From positions 124,001 to 188,000 of the forward strand of contig NZ_JNZA01000009.1 in the NCBI RefSeq assembly GCF_000717345.1: a stretch of DNA of 64,000 nucleotides. The letters run 5' to 3'. This stretch comes from Streptomyces lydicus (lineage in GTDB: Bacteria; Actinomycetota; Actinomycetes; Streptomycetales; Streptomycetaceae). Shown in pieces: positions 35,134 through 43,513 of the stretch (position 1 is the first letter of the stretch; every line of letters starts with the position of its first letter). A program made the position numbers and the translations under genes. The notes below the pieces were generated by a model, which saw nothing but the letters and a program-made list of their open reading frames with translations, ran no database searches and was not told the origin of the DNA.

Positions 35134-35580
35134 CTACTTCTTCGGGGCGTAGGTGGCGGCCTTGACCGGGACCTTCACCTTGATCGGGCCGGCCTTGGCG
35201 AAGTGCAGCTCGATGCTGACCGTGTCGCCCTCGGCCGGCTTCTTCTTCAGGCCCATGAACATCACGTGACTGCCGCCGTGCACCAGGTCGAGCGTGCCGT
35301 TCGCCGGTATCGCCAGGGAGTTGACCTGCTCCATCTTGCTGCCGACCGTCTTGTGGATCGAGACGTCCGAGGCCAGGTCGCTGGTGACCGACGTGAGCTT
35401 GTCGGCGCCGCCGCCGTTCTTGATCGTGAAGAAGGCGCCGGCCATGCCGTCGGTGACCGGCTGCGGCATGTACGCGCCGTCCACCGAGAGCTTCGGGGCG
35501 GTGTCCCCGCCGCCGCAGCCCGCGAGGGCGAGTCCGGACGTCAGGGCGAGGGCGGCGGCGAGGGTGGTGCGGCGGTTCAC
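35134..35580 (-). CDS. PCu(A)C-type copper chaperone lipoprotein
   Basis: A 148-residue lipoprotein with lipobox LALAGC (Cys22) that carries Cu(I) to the CuA site of cytochrome c oxidase. The copper ligands are the pattern His...Met...His-x-Met seen in SIHKTVGSKM and GGSHVMFM. A Lys-rich C-terminus follows. Its GTG start overlaps the SCO gene's stop (GTGA), so the two copper chaperones are made together. This matches the ECuC-Sco pair of the S. lividans operon. Confidence 0.94.
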   Translation of the reverse strand: MNRRTTLAAALALTSGLALAGCGGGDTAPKLSVDGAYMPQPVTDGMAGAFFTIKNGGGADKLTSVTSDLASDVSIHKTVGSKMEQVNSLAIPANGTLDLVHGGSHVMFMGLKKKPAEGDTVSIELHFAKAGPIKVKVPVKAATYAPKK

Positions 35581-36221
35581 GGGTTCTGTCCCTTGATGAT
35601 CTTCGGAAGTGCGGTGGTGTAGTTGTCGGAGGTCGCCTCCTGCATGCCCATCCAGTGGATCTTGTCGTCCTTGGGGGAGCTCAGCAGGACCTGCGCGCCA
35701 TGGGTGGAGACGACATCGCCGTTCTTCTTCTTGACCGGCTTCTCGATCCCGATGTTCACGCTGCGCGCACCGGCCTGGATGGTGTCGAACTTGCCGGTCA
35801 GCCCGACGAAGTCCTTGTTGATGCCGGCGAGCCACTTCTTGAGGGCGGGCGGGGTGTCGCGCTCCGGGTCGGAGGTCACGAACACCACCCGCAGGTCCTT
35901 CTGCTCGGCCTGGGGCAGCTGCTTCACCGCCACCGCGATGTTGGCCATCGTCAGCGGGCAGACGTCCGGGCAGTTGGTGTAGCCGAAGTAGATCAGCGTC
36001 GGGTGGCCCTTGGTCTTCTCCAGCAGGTCGTACTTCTTGCCGTCGGAGTCGGTCAGGGTCAGGTCCGGCTTCTCCAGCGGATTGTCGAGCGTGACGATCG
36101 GCTTGGCGGTGGTGCCGCCGGAGACCACGGCGGCGGGCTTGTCCGCGTCGCCCTCACAGGCGGTCAGGCTGAGGGCCGCGGCCGCCGCGAGGGCGGACGC
36201 GAGCAGGGTCCTTCTACGCAT
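35577..36221 (-). CDS. SCO1/SenC copper chaperone lipoprotein
   Basis: A 214-residue lipoprotein (lipobox LTAC, Cys22) with a thioredoxin fold. The copper site is Cys84-x3-Cys88 (TNCPDVCP) plus His174 (VSTHGAQ), as in SCO proteins that metallate the CuA centre of cytochrome c oxidase. It is the first gene of the leftward operon with PCu(A)C, CopC-CopD and DyP. There is no clear ribosome site; a GATATA box lies 6 nt before the ATG, which may mean a leaderless transcript. A terminator at 36315-36341 separates it from YcnI. Confidence 0.94.
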   Translation of the reverse strand: MRRRTLLASALAAAAALSLTACEGDADKPAAVVSGGTTAKPIVTLDNPLEKPDLTLTDSDGKKYDLLEKTKGHPTLIYFGYTNCPDVCPLTMANIAVAVKQLPQAEQKDLRVVFVTSDPERDTPPALKKWLAGINKDFVGLTGKFDTIQAGARSVNIGIEKPVKKKNGDVVSTHGAQVLLSSPKDDKIHWMGMQEATSDNYTTALPKIIKGQNP

Positions 36222-36314
36222 TGCAGATATATCCCATGTGTTCTGAAGTCCCGGTCCGGGGCTTTCGGGGCGAAATGTGCACCCGCCGTGAGCCCGGAGC
36301 CGGGAGGGAGTGCC

Positions 36315-36341
36315 GGGCCGGCGCGGGTAGGGCGCCGGCCC
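36315..36341 (-). terminator. Hairpin with 10-bp perfect arms after the YcnI gene
   Basis: GGGCCGGCGC and GCGCCGGCCC flank a 7-nt loop, 9 bp beyond the leftward YcnI stop codon. It indicates that YcnI and the SCO operon are separate transcripts. Confidence 0.75.
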
Positions 36342-36350
36342 CCGCGGTGG

Positions 36351-37100
36351 TCAGGCGCTGCGACGGCGGCCGGCGAAGACGCCGAAGCCGACTCCGATGA
36401 TGCCCACGACGATGCCGACGACGCCCAGGACACGCGCCGTGGTGTCACTGGCGGACGTCTCCGCGGCCGCCGCCGTGGTCTTGGCGTCGTCGCCCGCGGC
36501 GGCTCCGTGGCCGTCACCCTCGGCCGCGGTGAGATGGAGCACCGGCGCCGGGTTCTCCGGCTCCGGGGCGCCCTCCTTCGTCGGTTCGATCCAGCGCACG
36601 ACGTCCTTGTTGTCGTACGTCTGCAGCGCCTTGAAGACGAGCTGGTCGGCGTTCTCGGGCAGCTGTCCCACGGAGAGCGGGAACTGCTGGAACTGGCCGG
36701 GCTCGATGCCCTTGCCGTCGGCGGTCCAAGTGATCTTGGAGGGCGCCTCGTTGATCTTCTCGCCCTCCATCTCGATCGGCTTGGCGAGCTTGGTCTTGGT
36801 GACCGACACCTTCCAGCCGGGCACCGGCTGCGGCATGACGGACGCCAGCGGGTGGTCGGTCGGCAGGTTGACCTCGAGCTTCACCGTCGAGGCGTCGTCC
36901 CGCTCGTTGGGCACCTTGAAGTTGACGGTCGCGAAGCCGCCCTTGGGCGCCGACTGGGACTGCACGCTGACGTGCGCGAAGGCCGGACCGGCGAGCAGCA
37001 GCACGCTGCCGGCCGCGACGCCGCCGACGAGGGCCAGACGCGAAACCCGGGGGGACTTCGCCGACTTCACCGACGGGGCCGACTTCGAGATCTCAGACAT
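36351..37100 (-). CDS. YcnI family copper-binding protein
   Basis: A 249-residue exported protein. The signal peptide (1-42) ends AGPAFA, leaving His43 as the mature N-terminus (HVSVQSQSAPKGGFATVNF). This matches the Cu(II)-binding N-terminal His of YcnI domains, and a Trp in PVPGWKVSV is the other conserved ligand-site residue. An Ala/Thr linker and one C-terminal membrane segment (VLGVVGIVVGIIGVGFGVFAG) anchor it outside the membrane. The start at 37100 has GTGGAG 11 nt upstream. Its position before the SCO operon fits a copper-acquisition role. Confidence 0.92.
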   Translation of the reverse strand: MSEISKSAPSVKSAKSPRVSRLALVGGVAAGSVLLLAGPAFAHVSVQSQSAPKGGFATVNFKVPNERDDASTVKLEVNLPTDHPLASVMPQPVPGWKVSVTKTKLAKPIEMEGEKINEAPSKITWTADGKGIEPGQFQQFPLSVGQLPENADQLVFKALQTYDNKDVVRWIEPTKEGAPEPENPAPVLHLTAAEGDGHGAAAGDDAKTTAAAAETSASDTTARVLGVVGIVVGIIGVGFGVFAGRRRSA

Positions 37101-37208
37101 CGGAAAACACTCCACAGGAAGGAGAGAGGTACGGGTGACAGTGGTGGCGCGCGTGCGGCGACGGCGCGCGAACCACCACCCTTCCTGGGGAGCGTGCTTC
37201 GCGTGACG

Positions 37209-38042
37209 TCAGGCCGCGAGGGCGAAGGAGGGCGGCCCTCGCCTGACGACACTGTGGTGGAGTGCGGGGTCCTTCGGGCCGGGTTTGTCATCCCCGTACG
37301 AAACGGGGGCGCCGAGCGCCTCGCCGTGCGCCGTGCCGAGACCCCTGAGCAGGGCGCGCACCAGCGCCGCCGCCCCGCGCACCGTACCGGTCAGGGTGTG
37401 CGCGATCTCGTACGCCGCCGGGGCCGACAGCCGGACCAGCCGCCACAGCGCCGCCTCGCCCCGCCGCAGCAGCCAGCCGACGGCGAGCGCCGCCAGCAGG
37501 TGCCCCAACAGCATGGGCAGCGACGGCAGCAGGCCGTGCGCCATCGCCGGGTCGGCGGCATCCGCAGGGTGCCCGCCCGGTGCGACGAAGCCGGCGGTGG
37601 CGGCCCGGTCGAGGCCGCCGCCGGAGTCGAGGATCCGCCGTGCCGTGGAGGCGTCCAGCCGGCCGGTACCGAGCCCGCACGTCACGTGCCGGGCGAGCGC
37701 GACCGCGGTCCCGTCGGACATCCCGCCGGGCCCGCCGCTCCGCGCCGTGCCGGCCGTCGTCATCGCCAGCTGGCCCACCGCGAACAGCGCGTGCAGCGCC
37801 AGCTGTCCCACCGCCAGGCCCGCCGCGATGCCGGGCAGCGAACGCTCCCGTCCGGCCAGCGGGGCCGCGACCGCGAACACCACCGCGGCGGCGGCACCCA
37901 CCGTCCACAACGGGACCGCCGCGCAGGACGCGATCATGTGCCCGGCCGCGGACAGCACGACGCAGACCGCGGTGAAGACCGCGGCCCTCAGCAGCCGCAA
38001 ATCGGCGGCGGCGCGCGCGGTGGGGGCGGGCAGGGCAGACAT
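37209..38042 (-). CDS. Polytopic membrane protein in the copper region
   Basis: A 277-residue membrane protein with roughly five hydrophobic segments (AAVFTAVCVVLSAAGHMIAS, LWTVGAAAAVVFAVAAPLAG, GIAAGLAVGQLALHALFAVG and LPSLPMLLGHLLAALAVGWLL). It carries scattered His and Met residues near the membrane faces (AGHMI, LALHAL, LLGHLL) that could bind metal, but no named motif. The N-terminus MSALPAPTARAA at 38042 was chosen by homology-like composition. It lies 108 bp upstream of the YcnI gene, reading the same way, with an imperfect inverted repeat between them. Copper uptake or storage is only inferred from neighbours. Confidence 0.72.
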   Translation of the reverse strand: MSALPAPTARAAADLRLLRAAVFTAVCVVLSAAGHMIASCAAVPLWTVGAAAAVVFAVAAPLAGRERSLPGIAAGLAVGQLALHALFAVGQLAMTTAGTARSGGPGGMSDGTAVALARHVTCGLGTGRLDASTARRILDSGGGLDRAATAGFVAPGGHPADAADPAMAHGLLPSLPMLLGHLLAALAVGWLLRRGEAALWRLVRLSAPAAYEIAHTLTGTVRGAAALVRALLRGLGTAHGEALGAPVSYGDDKPGPKDPALHHSVVRRGPPSFALAA

Positions 38043-38289
38043 GGCCGCGCCATCATCCCACTGCCCCCGCCCGCCGCCTACGGCAGGGCGGTGCAAAAGG
38101 GGCGCCTCCGGCGATGTCAAGGGCGGCAGCCAGGGCGCGCGACGGCGCACACGCGGCGCTTCACCTACACCGATGCGCTCAGTCTTCGCATCCGCCGAAT
38201 GAGCGGTATCACGTCCCGGACATGCTTACGGACCATGAGGCACGGCAATAGGTAACGATATGTCGAGCCGCGGCCAGGAGGCTGGAGCG

Positions 38290-38781
38290 ATGAGCATCTG
38301 GTGGTCACTCCACTTGCGGCGCGAGGCGGCGAGCGTGCCGCTCGCCCGTCGCCTGCTGCTGGGCACGATGGAGACGGCGGGCGTCGACCCGGACATCTGT
38401 TACGACCTGTCGGTGGCCCTCTCCGAAGCCTGTGCCAACGCCGTTGAACACGGCGGCGACGCGGCCACCGAGGACTACCGCGTCACGGCCTACATCGACG
38501 GCGACACCTGCCGCATCGAGGTCACCGACTCGGGCCCCGGCTTCCAGGCCGACACCGTGCCCCCCGCACCGCCCCATACCGCGGACCGCGCCCTGGCGCC
38601 GGCCCCCGTGCCCACCCCCGCGCAGGCCCCCGCATACGCGGAGGAAGGCCGGGGGCTCTTTCTGATCGAGGCGCTCACCGACCACGTCCGCTACCGCAAC
38701 CGCACCGGCCGGCCCGGCGCGGTCGTCAGCTTCGACAAGATCCTCAAGTGGCGCGAGGACGCCCTGCTCAAGGCGTCCTGA
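38290..38781 (+). CDS. HATPase-fold regulator (RsbW-like anti-sigma/serine kinase)
   Basis: A 163-residue single-domain GHKL ATPase. The N-box is VALSEACANAVEHGG, the G1 box is VTDSGPGFQ and the G2 region is EEGRGLFLIEALTD. An Ala/Pro linker of ~35 residues (VPPAPPHTADRALAPAPVPT) interrupts the fold. Streptomyces has dozens of these anti-sigma or partner-switching kinases. AGGAGG lies 8 nt before the ATG at 38290, favouring it over the ATG at 38260. It is divergent from the leftward copper region and has no sigma factor or antagonist next to it. Confidence 0.9.
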   Translation: MSIWWSLHLRREAASVPLARRLLLGTMETAGVDPDICYDLSVALSEACANAVEHGGDAATEDYRVTAYIDGDTCRIEVTDSGPGFQADTVPPAPPHTADRALAPAPVPTPAQAPAYAEEGRGLFLIEALTDHVRYRNRTGRPGAVVSFDKILKWREDALLKAS

Positions 38782-38834
38782 CCAGGTCGTCCCGGGCGGA
38801 CCGTGACGGCGAGGCGGGGCGGCGGGGTGCTTGT

Positions 38835-39704
38835 TCAGCCGACCGGCGTGCTTTCCCCGGCCCAGGCTGCCAGCAGCCGCAGCGCGGTGTGCGAGGGTGA
38901 GCCTTCCTCCACGGTGTGCGCGATCAGGGCCTGGTCCGGGTCGTCCGGCAGTCGCAAGGTCTCGAAGCGGAGGTCCAGTTCACCCACCACAGGGTGCCGG
39001 TAGACGTAGCGTCCGTGGGTCTTGTCCTTGAGGCGGTGCTCCGCCCAGACCGACCGGAATACCGGGCTGGCGGTGGTGAGTTCGTCGAGCAGCTCCGCCG
39101 TGTGGGGATCGTCGGGGTGGCGTGCGGCGTCGAGACGGAGGTAGGCGGCCACGTCACTGGCCTTGCCCCGCCAGTCGGCGTACAGATCGCGCATCCCCTC
39201 GTCCAGGAAGACCAGGCGAGCCAGGTTCCGCTGCCGGGGAGGCAGCGCGCCGAAGTCGGTGATCAGAGCCGCTGCGAGACGGTTCCAGGCCAGGACGTCG
39301 GTGTTGCGGCCGACGATGTACGCCGGGACGTCAGGCGTCGAGTCCAGGAGCCGACGCAGGCCCGGCCGCACCTTCTGCGGGCGGGGCGAGCCCTCCCCGT
39401 GCGCCGGTTCCGGCCGGGGCGCGGGGCGGGCCAGCCGGTACAGGTGCTCGCGCTCCACCGCGTCCAGGCGAAGGGCGCGGGCGACCGCGTCCAGCACCTC
39501 CGAGGAGAAGTGCAGCGCGCGGCCCTGTTCCAGCCGGACGTAGTGATCCACGCTCACCCCGGCCAGTTGGGCCAGCTCCTCGCGGCGCAGCCCGGGTACC
39601 CGACGGCGGCCCCCGTAGTCCGGCAGCCCCAGTTCCTCGGGTCGCAGCCGTGCACGGCGGGAGCGGAGAAACTCGCCCAGTTCGGTACGTCGGTCCAGTG
39701 CCAT
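38835..39704 (-). CDS. XRE family regulator with MmyB-like ligand-binding domain
   Basis: A 289-residue regulator. A helix-turn-helix (residues ~8-85: GEFLRSRRARLRPEELGLP...VPGLRREELAQLAGVSVDHYVRLEQGR) is followed by a PAS-like MmyB domain (~110-285), which in relatives binds a fatty acid. It is divergent from an aldo/keto reductase gene, the classical arrangement in which the regulator controls the oxidoreductase. The ATG at 39704 is used; a GTG five codons earlier is possible. Confidence 0.9.
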   Translation of the reverse strand: MALDRRTELGEFLRSRRARLRPEELGLPDYGGRRRVPGLRREELAQLAGVSVDHYVRLEQGRALHFSSEVLDAVARALRLDAVEREHLYRLARPAPRPEPAHGEGSPRPQKVRPGLRRLLDSTPDVPAYIVGRNTDVLAWNRLAAALITDFGALPPRQRNLARLVFLDEGMRDLYADWRGKASDVAAYLRLDAARHPDDPHTAELLDELTTASPVFRSVWAEHRLKDKTHGRYVYRHPVVGELDLRFETLRLPDDPDQALIAHTVEEGSPSHTALRLLAAWAGESTPVG

Positions 39705-39890
39705 GTGGCCAGTATTCACGGGCCGGTGTCGTGCCCGGCGGCCTTTGCCTGGTCATGCCGTGCCCAGGCACGGGCTGCCACTGGGTCGGCCCGACGGCCG
39801 CCGCCACAGTGGTGAACGCCGGAACGTTTCCGGCCGACCGGAGGCCGCTTGGCCCCGGTCCCCCGCCAACCGCACCGGGAGTTCCACGAC

Positions 39891-40946
39891 ATGAGCACAA
39901 CCCACCTGCCCGCCCTTCCGCTCGGCACCACCGGCATGGACATCACCCGCGTCGGCTTCGGCTCCTGGGCGGTGGCCGGCTCGGGATGGTTCTTCGGCTG
40001 GGGCGCCACCGATGACGACGAGTCCATCGCCGCCATCCGCCACGCGGTCGCCTCGGGCGTCAACTGGATCGACACCGCCGCCGTGTACGGGCTGGGGCAC
40101 TCCGAAGAACTGGTCGGCAAGGCCATCGCCGATCTGCCCGAGGACGAGCGCCCCTACCTCTTCACCAAGGCCGGGCTGGTCTGGGACCCGGACAACCCGC
40201 AGGCCGCACCTCGCCGGATCATGAAGCCGGCCAGTGTCCGCCGCGAGATCGAGGACTCTCTCCGGCGCCTGGGCGTCGACCGTATCGACCTGTACCAGGT
40301 GCACTATCCGGACACCGGCGAGTCGCTGGAGTACGCGGGAGGCGGCTTCGGGGACGTCTCCCCGAACGCCACCCCGCTGGAGGAGTACTGGCAGGTCATG
40401 GCCGATCTCAAGGCCGAGGGGAAGGTCCGCGCGATCGGTCTGTCCAACCACTCGCCCGAGCAGCTTCACGCCGCCGAGCAGATCGCCCACGTCGACGTCA
40501 TCCAGCCCCCGTTCTCGGCCATCAACCGCTCGGCCGCACCCGAGATCGCCTGGGCTCACGCCCACGACACGGGGGTGATCGTCTATTCCCCGCTCCAGTC
40601 CGGTCTGCTCACCGGAGCCTTCTCCGCCGAACGCGCCGCGAGCCTGCCCGCCGACGACTGGCGCTCCGCCCACCATGACTTCACCACGGGCCTGACCGCC
40701 AACCTCCGCCTCGCCGACGCGCTGCGGCCCGTCGCCGACCGGCACGGCGTCACCGTCGCCGAAGTGGCCATCGCCTGGACCTTGGCCTGGCCGGGCATCA
40801 CCGGCGCGATCGTCGGCGCCCGTAACGCCCGCCAGGTCGACGGCTGGATCGCGGCCGGCGCCGTTCACCTGACGCCCGACGACCTCGACGAGATCGCCAC
40901 CGCGATCACCGACTCCGGCGCGGGCAACGGCCCCGCCTGCCCGTAG
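39891..40946 (+). CDS. Aldo/keto reductase
   Basis: A 351-residue NADPH-dependent TIM-barrel oxidoreductase. The catalytic tetrad is Asp61 and Tyr66 (DTAAVYGLGHSE), Lys93 (LFTKAG) and His137 (YQVHYPD). The NADP-binding C-terminus has WPGITGAIVGARNARQV. GGGAG lies upstream of the ATG. It is probably controlled by the divergent XRE/MmyB regulator and co-transcribed with the small monooxygenase-fold gene 46 bp downstream, suggesting a quinone- or aldehyde-detoxification unit. Confidence 0.94.
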   Translation: MSTTHLPALPLGTTGMDITRVGFGSWAVAGSGWFFGWGATDDDESIAAIRHAVASGVNWIDTAAVYGLGHSEELVGKAIADLPEDERPYLFTKAGLVWDPDNPQAAPRRIMKPASVRREIEDSLRRLGVDRIDLYQVHYPDTGESLEYAGGGFGDVSPNATPLEEYWQVMADLKAEGKVRAIGLSNHSPEQLHAAEQIAHVDVIQPPFSAINRSAAPEIAWAHAHDTGVIVYSPLQSGLLTGAFSAERAASLPADDWRSAHHDFTTGLTANLRLADALRPVADRHGVTVAEVAIAWTLAWPGITGAIVGARNARQVDGWIAAGAVHLTPDDLDEIATAITDSGAGNGPACP

Positions 40947-40992
40947 CCGGCCTGCCTCACCTCACCCCGACCTCGCAAGGAGATCGCTGCCC

Positions 40993-41289
40993 ATGACCCT
41001 CGTCGTCCTCGCCGAATGTCTGGCCGCCCCGGGCCAGGAGGACCGTCTGCGCACCGCCCTGGAGGCGATGATCGAACCCTCTCTGGAAGAGCCCGGGTGC
41101 CTCGCGTACAGCCTCTACGCCGACCCCAATCGCCCGGCCCGCATGGTGATCGTTGAGGAGTGGGCCGACCAGGAGGCTCTGCGGGAACACTTCGCCACCG
41201 CCCATTTCCTGCATGTCGAGCAGGTCCTGGACCGCGTCCTGGCCGAGCCCATGACCCTGCGGACGCTGGTGGCCACCCCCACCGGGTGA
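40993..41289 (+). CDS. Antibiotic biosynthesis monooxygenase-fold (YgiN-like) protein
   Basis: A 98-residue dimeric ferredoxin-like (ABM) domain: MTLVVLAECLAAPGQEDRLRTALEAM, EPGCLAYSLYAD, MVIVEEWADQEALREHFATAHF. Relatives are cofactor-free quinol monooxygenases. AAGGAG lies 8 nt before the ATG. It is the second gene after the aldo/keto reductase, consistent with redox handling of quinones. A weak stem with a T-run follows (41370-41395). Confidence 0.88.
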   Translation: MTLVVLAECLAAPGQEDRLRTALEAMIEPSLEEPGCLAYSLYADPNRPARMVIVEEWADQEALREHFATAHFLHVEQVLDRVLAEPMTLRTLVATPTG

Positions 41290-41369
41290 CGACGCCGTGG
41301 CGGTTGCTCGTTGCTTTCTGAGAGAACCTCAGGCGCTATTCATGGAACCCTCAACGGTTTCGGTATTTT

Positions 41370-41395
41370 CCGGCGTCCGGGGCCGGTAATTTTTT
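41370..41395 (+). terminator. Short stem plus T-tract after the ABM gene
   Basis: CCGGC and GCCGG with a 7-nt loop (41370-41386) are followed by TAATTTTTT. The stem is short but the U-run is rare in this genome, so it is a plausible terminator for the reductase/ABM operon. Confidence 0.5.
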
Positions 41396-41455
41396 CCTCG
41401 TCGGGCGGTCGCGATTCAGGAATTCGCACCGCGTATACGAAAACGAGGAGACCTC

Positions 41456-41599
41456 ATGTCTTTCAAGAAGATCGTCCCGCTGCCCAAGCGTGGGAAGCAG
41501 CCCCTGCCGAAGCCCCCGAAGGGGCACGGGCACGACCACGGCCACGGGCACGGCCACAAGCCGCCGCGCAAGCCGCTCCCGGTGCACGGCGAGCGCTGA
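41456..41599 (+). CDS. 47-residue histidine-, lysine- and proline-rich peptide, unknown
   Basis: A small open frame with a GAGGAG site 5-6 nt before its ATG and a perfect terminator 37 bp after its stop, so it looks like a complete one-gene transcript. The peptide is basic: an N-terminal MSFKKIVPLPKRGK, a Pro/Lys middle, a central GHGHDHGHGHGH run of seven His (six of them alternating with Gly), then KPPRKPLP. It has no Cys and no signal peptide. The alternating Gly-His run suggests Ni, Zn or Cu binding; a secreted or modified peptide is an alternative given the decayed exporter next door. I recognise no family. Confidence 0.6.
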   Translation: MSFKKIVPLPKRGKQPLPKPPKGHGHDHGHGHGHKPPRKPLPVHGER

Positions 41600-41636
41600 C
41601 CGGGAGGCCGGGACACCGGGCGACCGGGTGACCGGT

Positions 41637-41677
41637 GGGAGGGCCGACGGCCGTGGGGGCCGTCGGCCCTCCCTTTT
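41637..41677 (+). terminator. Intrinsic terminator, 16-bp perfect arms and T4
   Basis: GGGAGGGCCGACGGCC and its exact complement flank a 5-nt loop (41637-41673), followed by TTTT. It is the strongest intrinsic terminator seen in the window and closes the small peptide transcript. Confidence 0.9.
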
Positions 41678-41759
41678 CGGTGGGGCGTCCGCAAGGGCGG
41701 TTAACGGGACGTTCGGAATTGCTGTGGAAGAGCTGTGCGCGAGCTCGGTGCGGCATATC

Positions 41760-41784
41760 AATTCCATGGAATTCCTTTGAATTC
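41760..41784. repeat. Three AATTC repeats at exact 10-bp spacing
   Basis: AATTC occurs at 41760, 41770 and 41780, one per helical turn. The first two are part of the perfect palindrome AATTCCATGGAATT (41760-41773). It lies ~80-105 bp before the ABC exporter remnant in an AT-rich patch. This could be a protein-binding site. Confidence 0.5.
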
Positions 41785-41864
41785 GATCATGGAGGTACGG
41801 GTGTGGTGCCGTGCGTCCCGGGCGTGTGCGAATTTCCTGCGCGCGACGGAAAGGAAGAAGTGAC

Positions 41865-43269
41865 GTGAGCCTGCGGGAGAACGACTTCGCGACGGTGCGG
41901 CTGCGGCGGGTCGTCGCCCCGGACCCGCCCGGGGAGCCCCGCCCCGCACCCGCGCTCCCGGCCCGCGTCGCCTTCCGCCGCTTCTGGCCGATGAGCAAGG
42001 GGCTGCGGGGGCGGCTGGTGCTCGTCTGTCTCTGCGTCATCCTGGCCGCGCTCGCCGAGACCGCCGCGATCCTGCTCTTCAGCGACCTCACCGACTACGC
42101 GCTGCAACGCGGCTCGCTCGACGAATTCTGGGGTCCGGCCGCGAAGTGGCTCGGCGTCGCCGTGCTCGGCGCGGCTGCTGCGCTGGGACCTGGCGCTGGC
42201 CACCTTCGTCCTCGCGCCGCTGTTCTGGCTGGCGGCCCGCCGCTTCGCCGGCCGCATCCGGTCCGTCGCGCGGGACGAGCGAGTGGCCGACGGCGCGATC
42301 ACCTCCGTCGTCGAGGAGTCGCTGGGCAACATCGTGCTCACCCAGGCGTACGGCAGGGAGGGGGCGGAAAGCGTCCGGCTGGACCGGGAGGCGCGCGCCT
42401 GGTTCACCGCCTCGGTCCGCGGCGCCCGGCTGAGCGAGCTGTACGAGCGGCTGGTCGAGGTGATCGAGACGGTCTGCGTGCTGGCCGTGATCGGACTGGG
42501 CGCGTGGGAGATCTCCGCGGGGCGGATGACGCTCGGCCAGCTGCTCGCTTTCGCCGCCTTCCTCGGTTACCTCTACCCGCCCGTCCGGGACCTGGGGCAG
42601 CTGGGCCTGACGGTCACCACGGCGACGGCGGGCGCGGAACGCCACCTCCCGCTGGCGCGGCTGCGCGCGCAGGTGGCGCTGCTGCCGCAGGAGACGCTCA
42701 TCCTGCACGACACCATCCGCGAGAACATCGGCTGCGGGCGGCCCGGCGCGAGCGGCGAGGAGATCGTCGGGGCGGCCCGGGCCGCCGACGCGGACGCCTT
42801 CATCCGGGCCCTGCCCGACGGCTACGAGACCCGGATCGACCCCCACTCGGCGCGGCTGTCCGGCGGCCAGCTCCAACGACTGGCCATCGCACGGGCCATG
42901 CTGCGTGACGCGCCGGTCCTCGTCCTGGACGAGCCGACCACGGGGCTGGACGCGCTCGCCGCGCGCCGCGTCGTCACGCCGCTGCGCAGACTGATGCGCG
43001 GCCGCACCACGCTCATGATCACGCACGATCTGAACCTCGCGCCCGACGCCGACCGCATCCTCGTCCTGGACGGCGGCCGGATCGTGGAGACCGGCCGGCA
43101 CGAGGAGCTGCTGAGCCGCCCCGGCGGGGCGTACGCGCGACTGCACCGCTCGCAGAACAACGCGGTCGTGGACACCGGTGAGTTGCGGCTGCCGCTGTCC
43201 GCCGACGACGGACGGCCGCTGTTCCGGGACGAGGTGTGGCTGCCCGGGGGCGTCGACGGCCGACGGTGA
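41865..43269 (+). pseudogene. Decayed ABC exporter (fused membrane and ATPase domains)
   Basis: The gene starts at a GTG with AAGGAAG upstream and reads normally for ~103 codons (first membrane segments). The reading frame then shifts at about 42171-42180 and resumes in another frame at LRWDLALATFVLAPLF. The ~90 residues expected between the second and third or fourth membrane helices are missing. A second, in-frame loss at about 42640-42665 removes the start of the ATPase domain with Walker A: the text runs from TATAGAERHLP straight to LRAQVALLPQE (Q-loop). Signature LSGGQLQR, Walker B VLVLDEPTTGLD and the H-loop survive. Without Walker A it cannot bind ATP normally. Confidence 0.85.
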
Positions 43270-43436
43270 ATCAGGGCGGCGGTGAACAGCGCGGAGCCGA
43301 GGTGTCAATCCGGGCGAACGTGGGCAGTTGGTTGGCTGTCCGGAAATCGCCCTTCGAAGCTGGTGGCAGCCCGGTCTCGCGGTGGGAGGACCTCCCCCGC
43401 GGCGTCCCCTGTCCCTACGAGACCGGCGCACACCAG

Positions 43437-43464
43437 GACTAAAGCGAAGTCGTTCGCGTTAGTC
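43437..43464. promoter_or_regulatory. TetR operator candidate
   Basis: GACTAAAGCGAA-GTCG-TTCGCGTTAGTC: two 12-bp arms that match at 11 of 12 positions around a 4-bp centre. It lies 50 bp before the TetR start codon and before a TACTTG-like -10, the usual place for autorepression. Confidence 0.75.
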
Positions 43465-43513
43465 TTTCTCGGACAATACTTGGCGAGAACCCGCACTGCA
43501 ATACGGAGCCGTC

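Noticed and set aside
41789..41863. A 24-residue Cys-containing leader peptide before the ABC remnant
   Set aside because: No ribosome site of its own, no repeats or cleavage motif. The region is better explained as promoter and leader.
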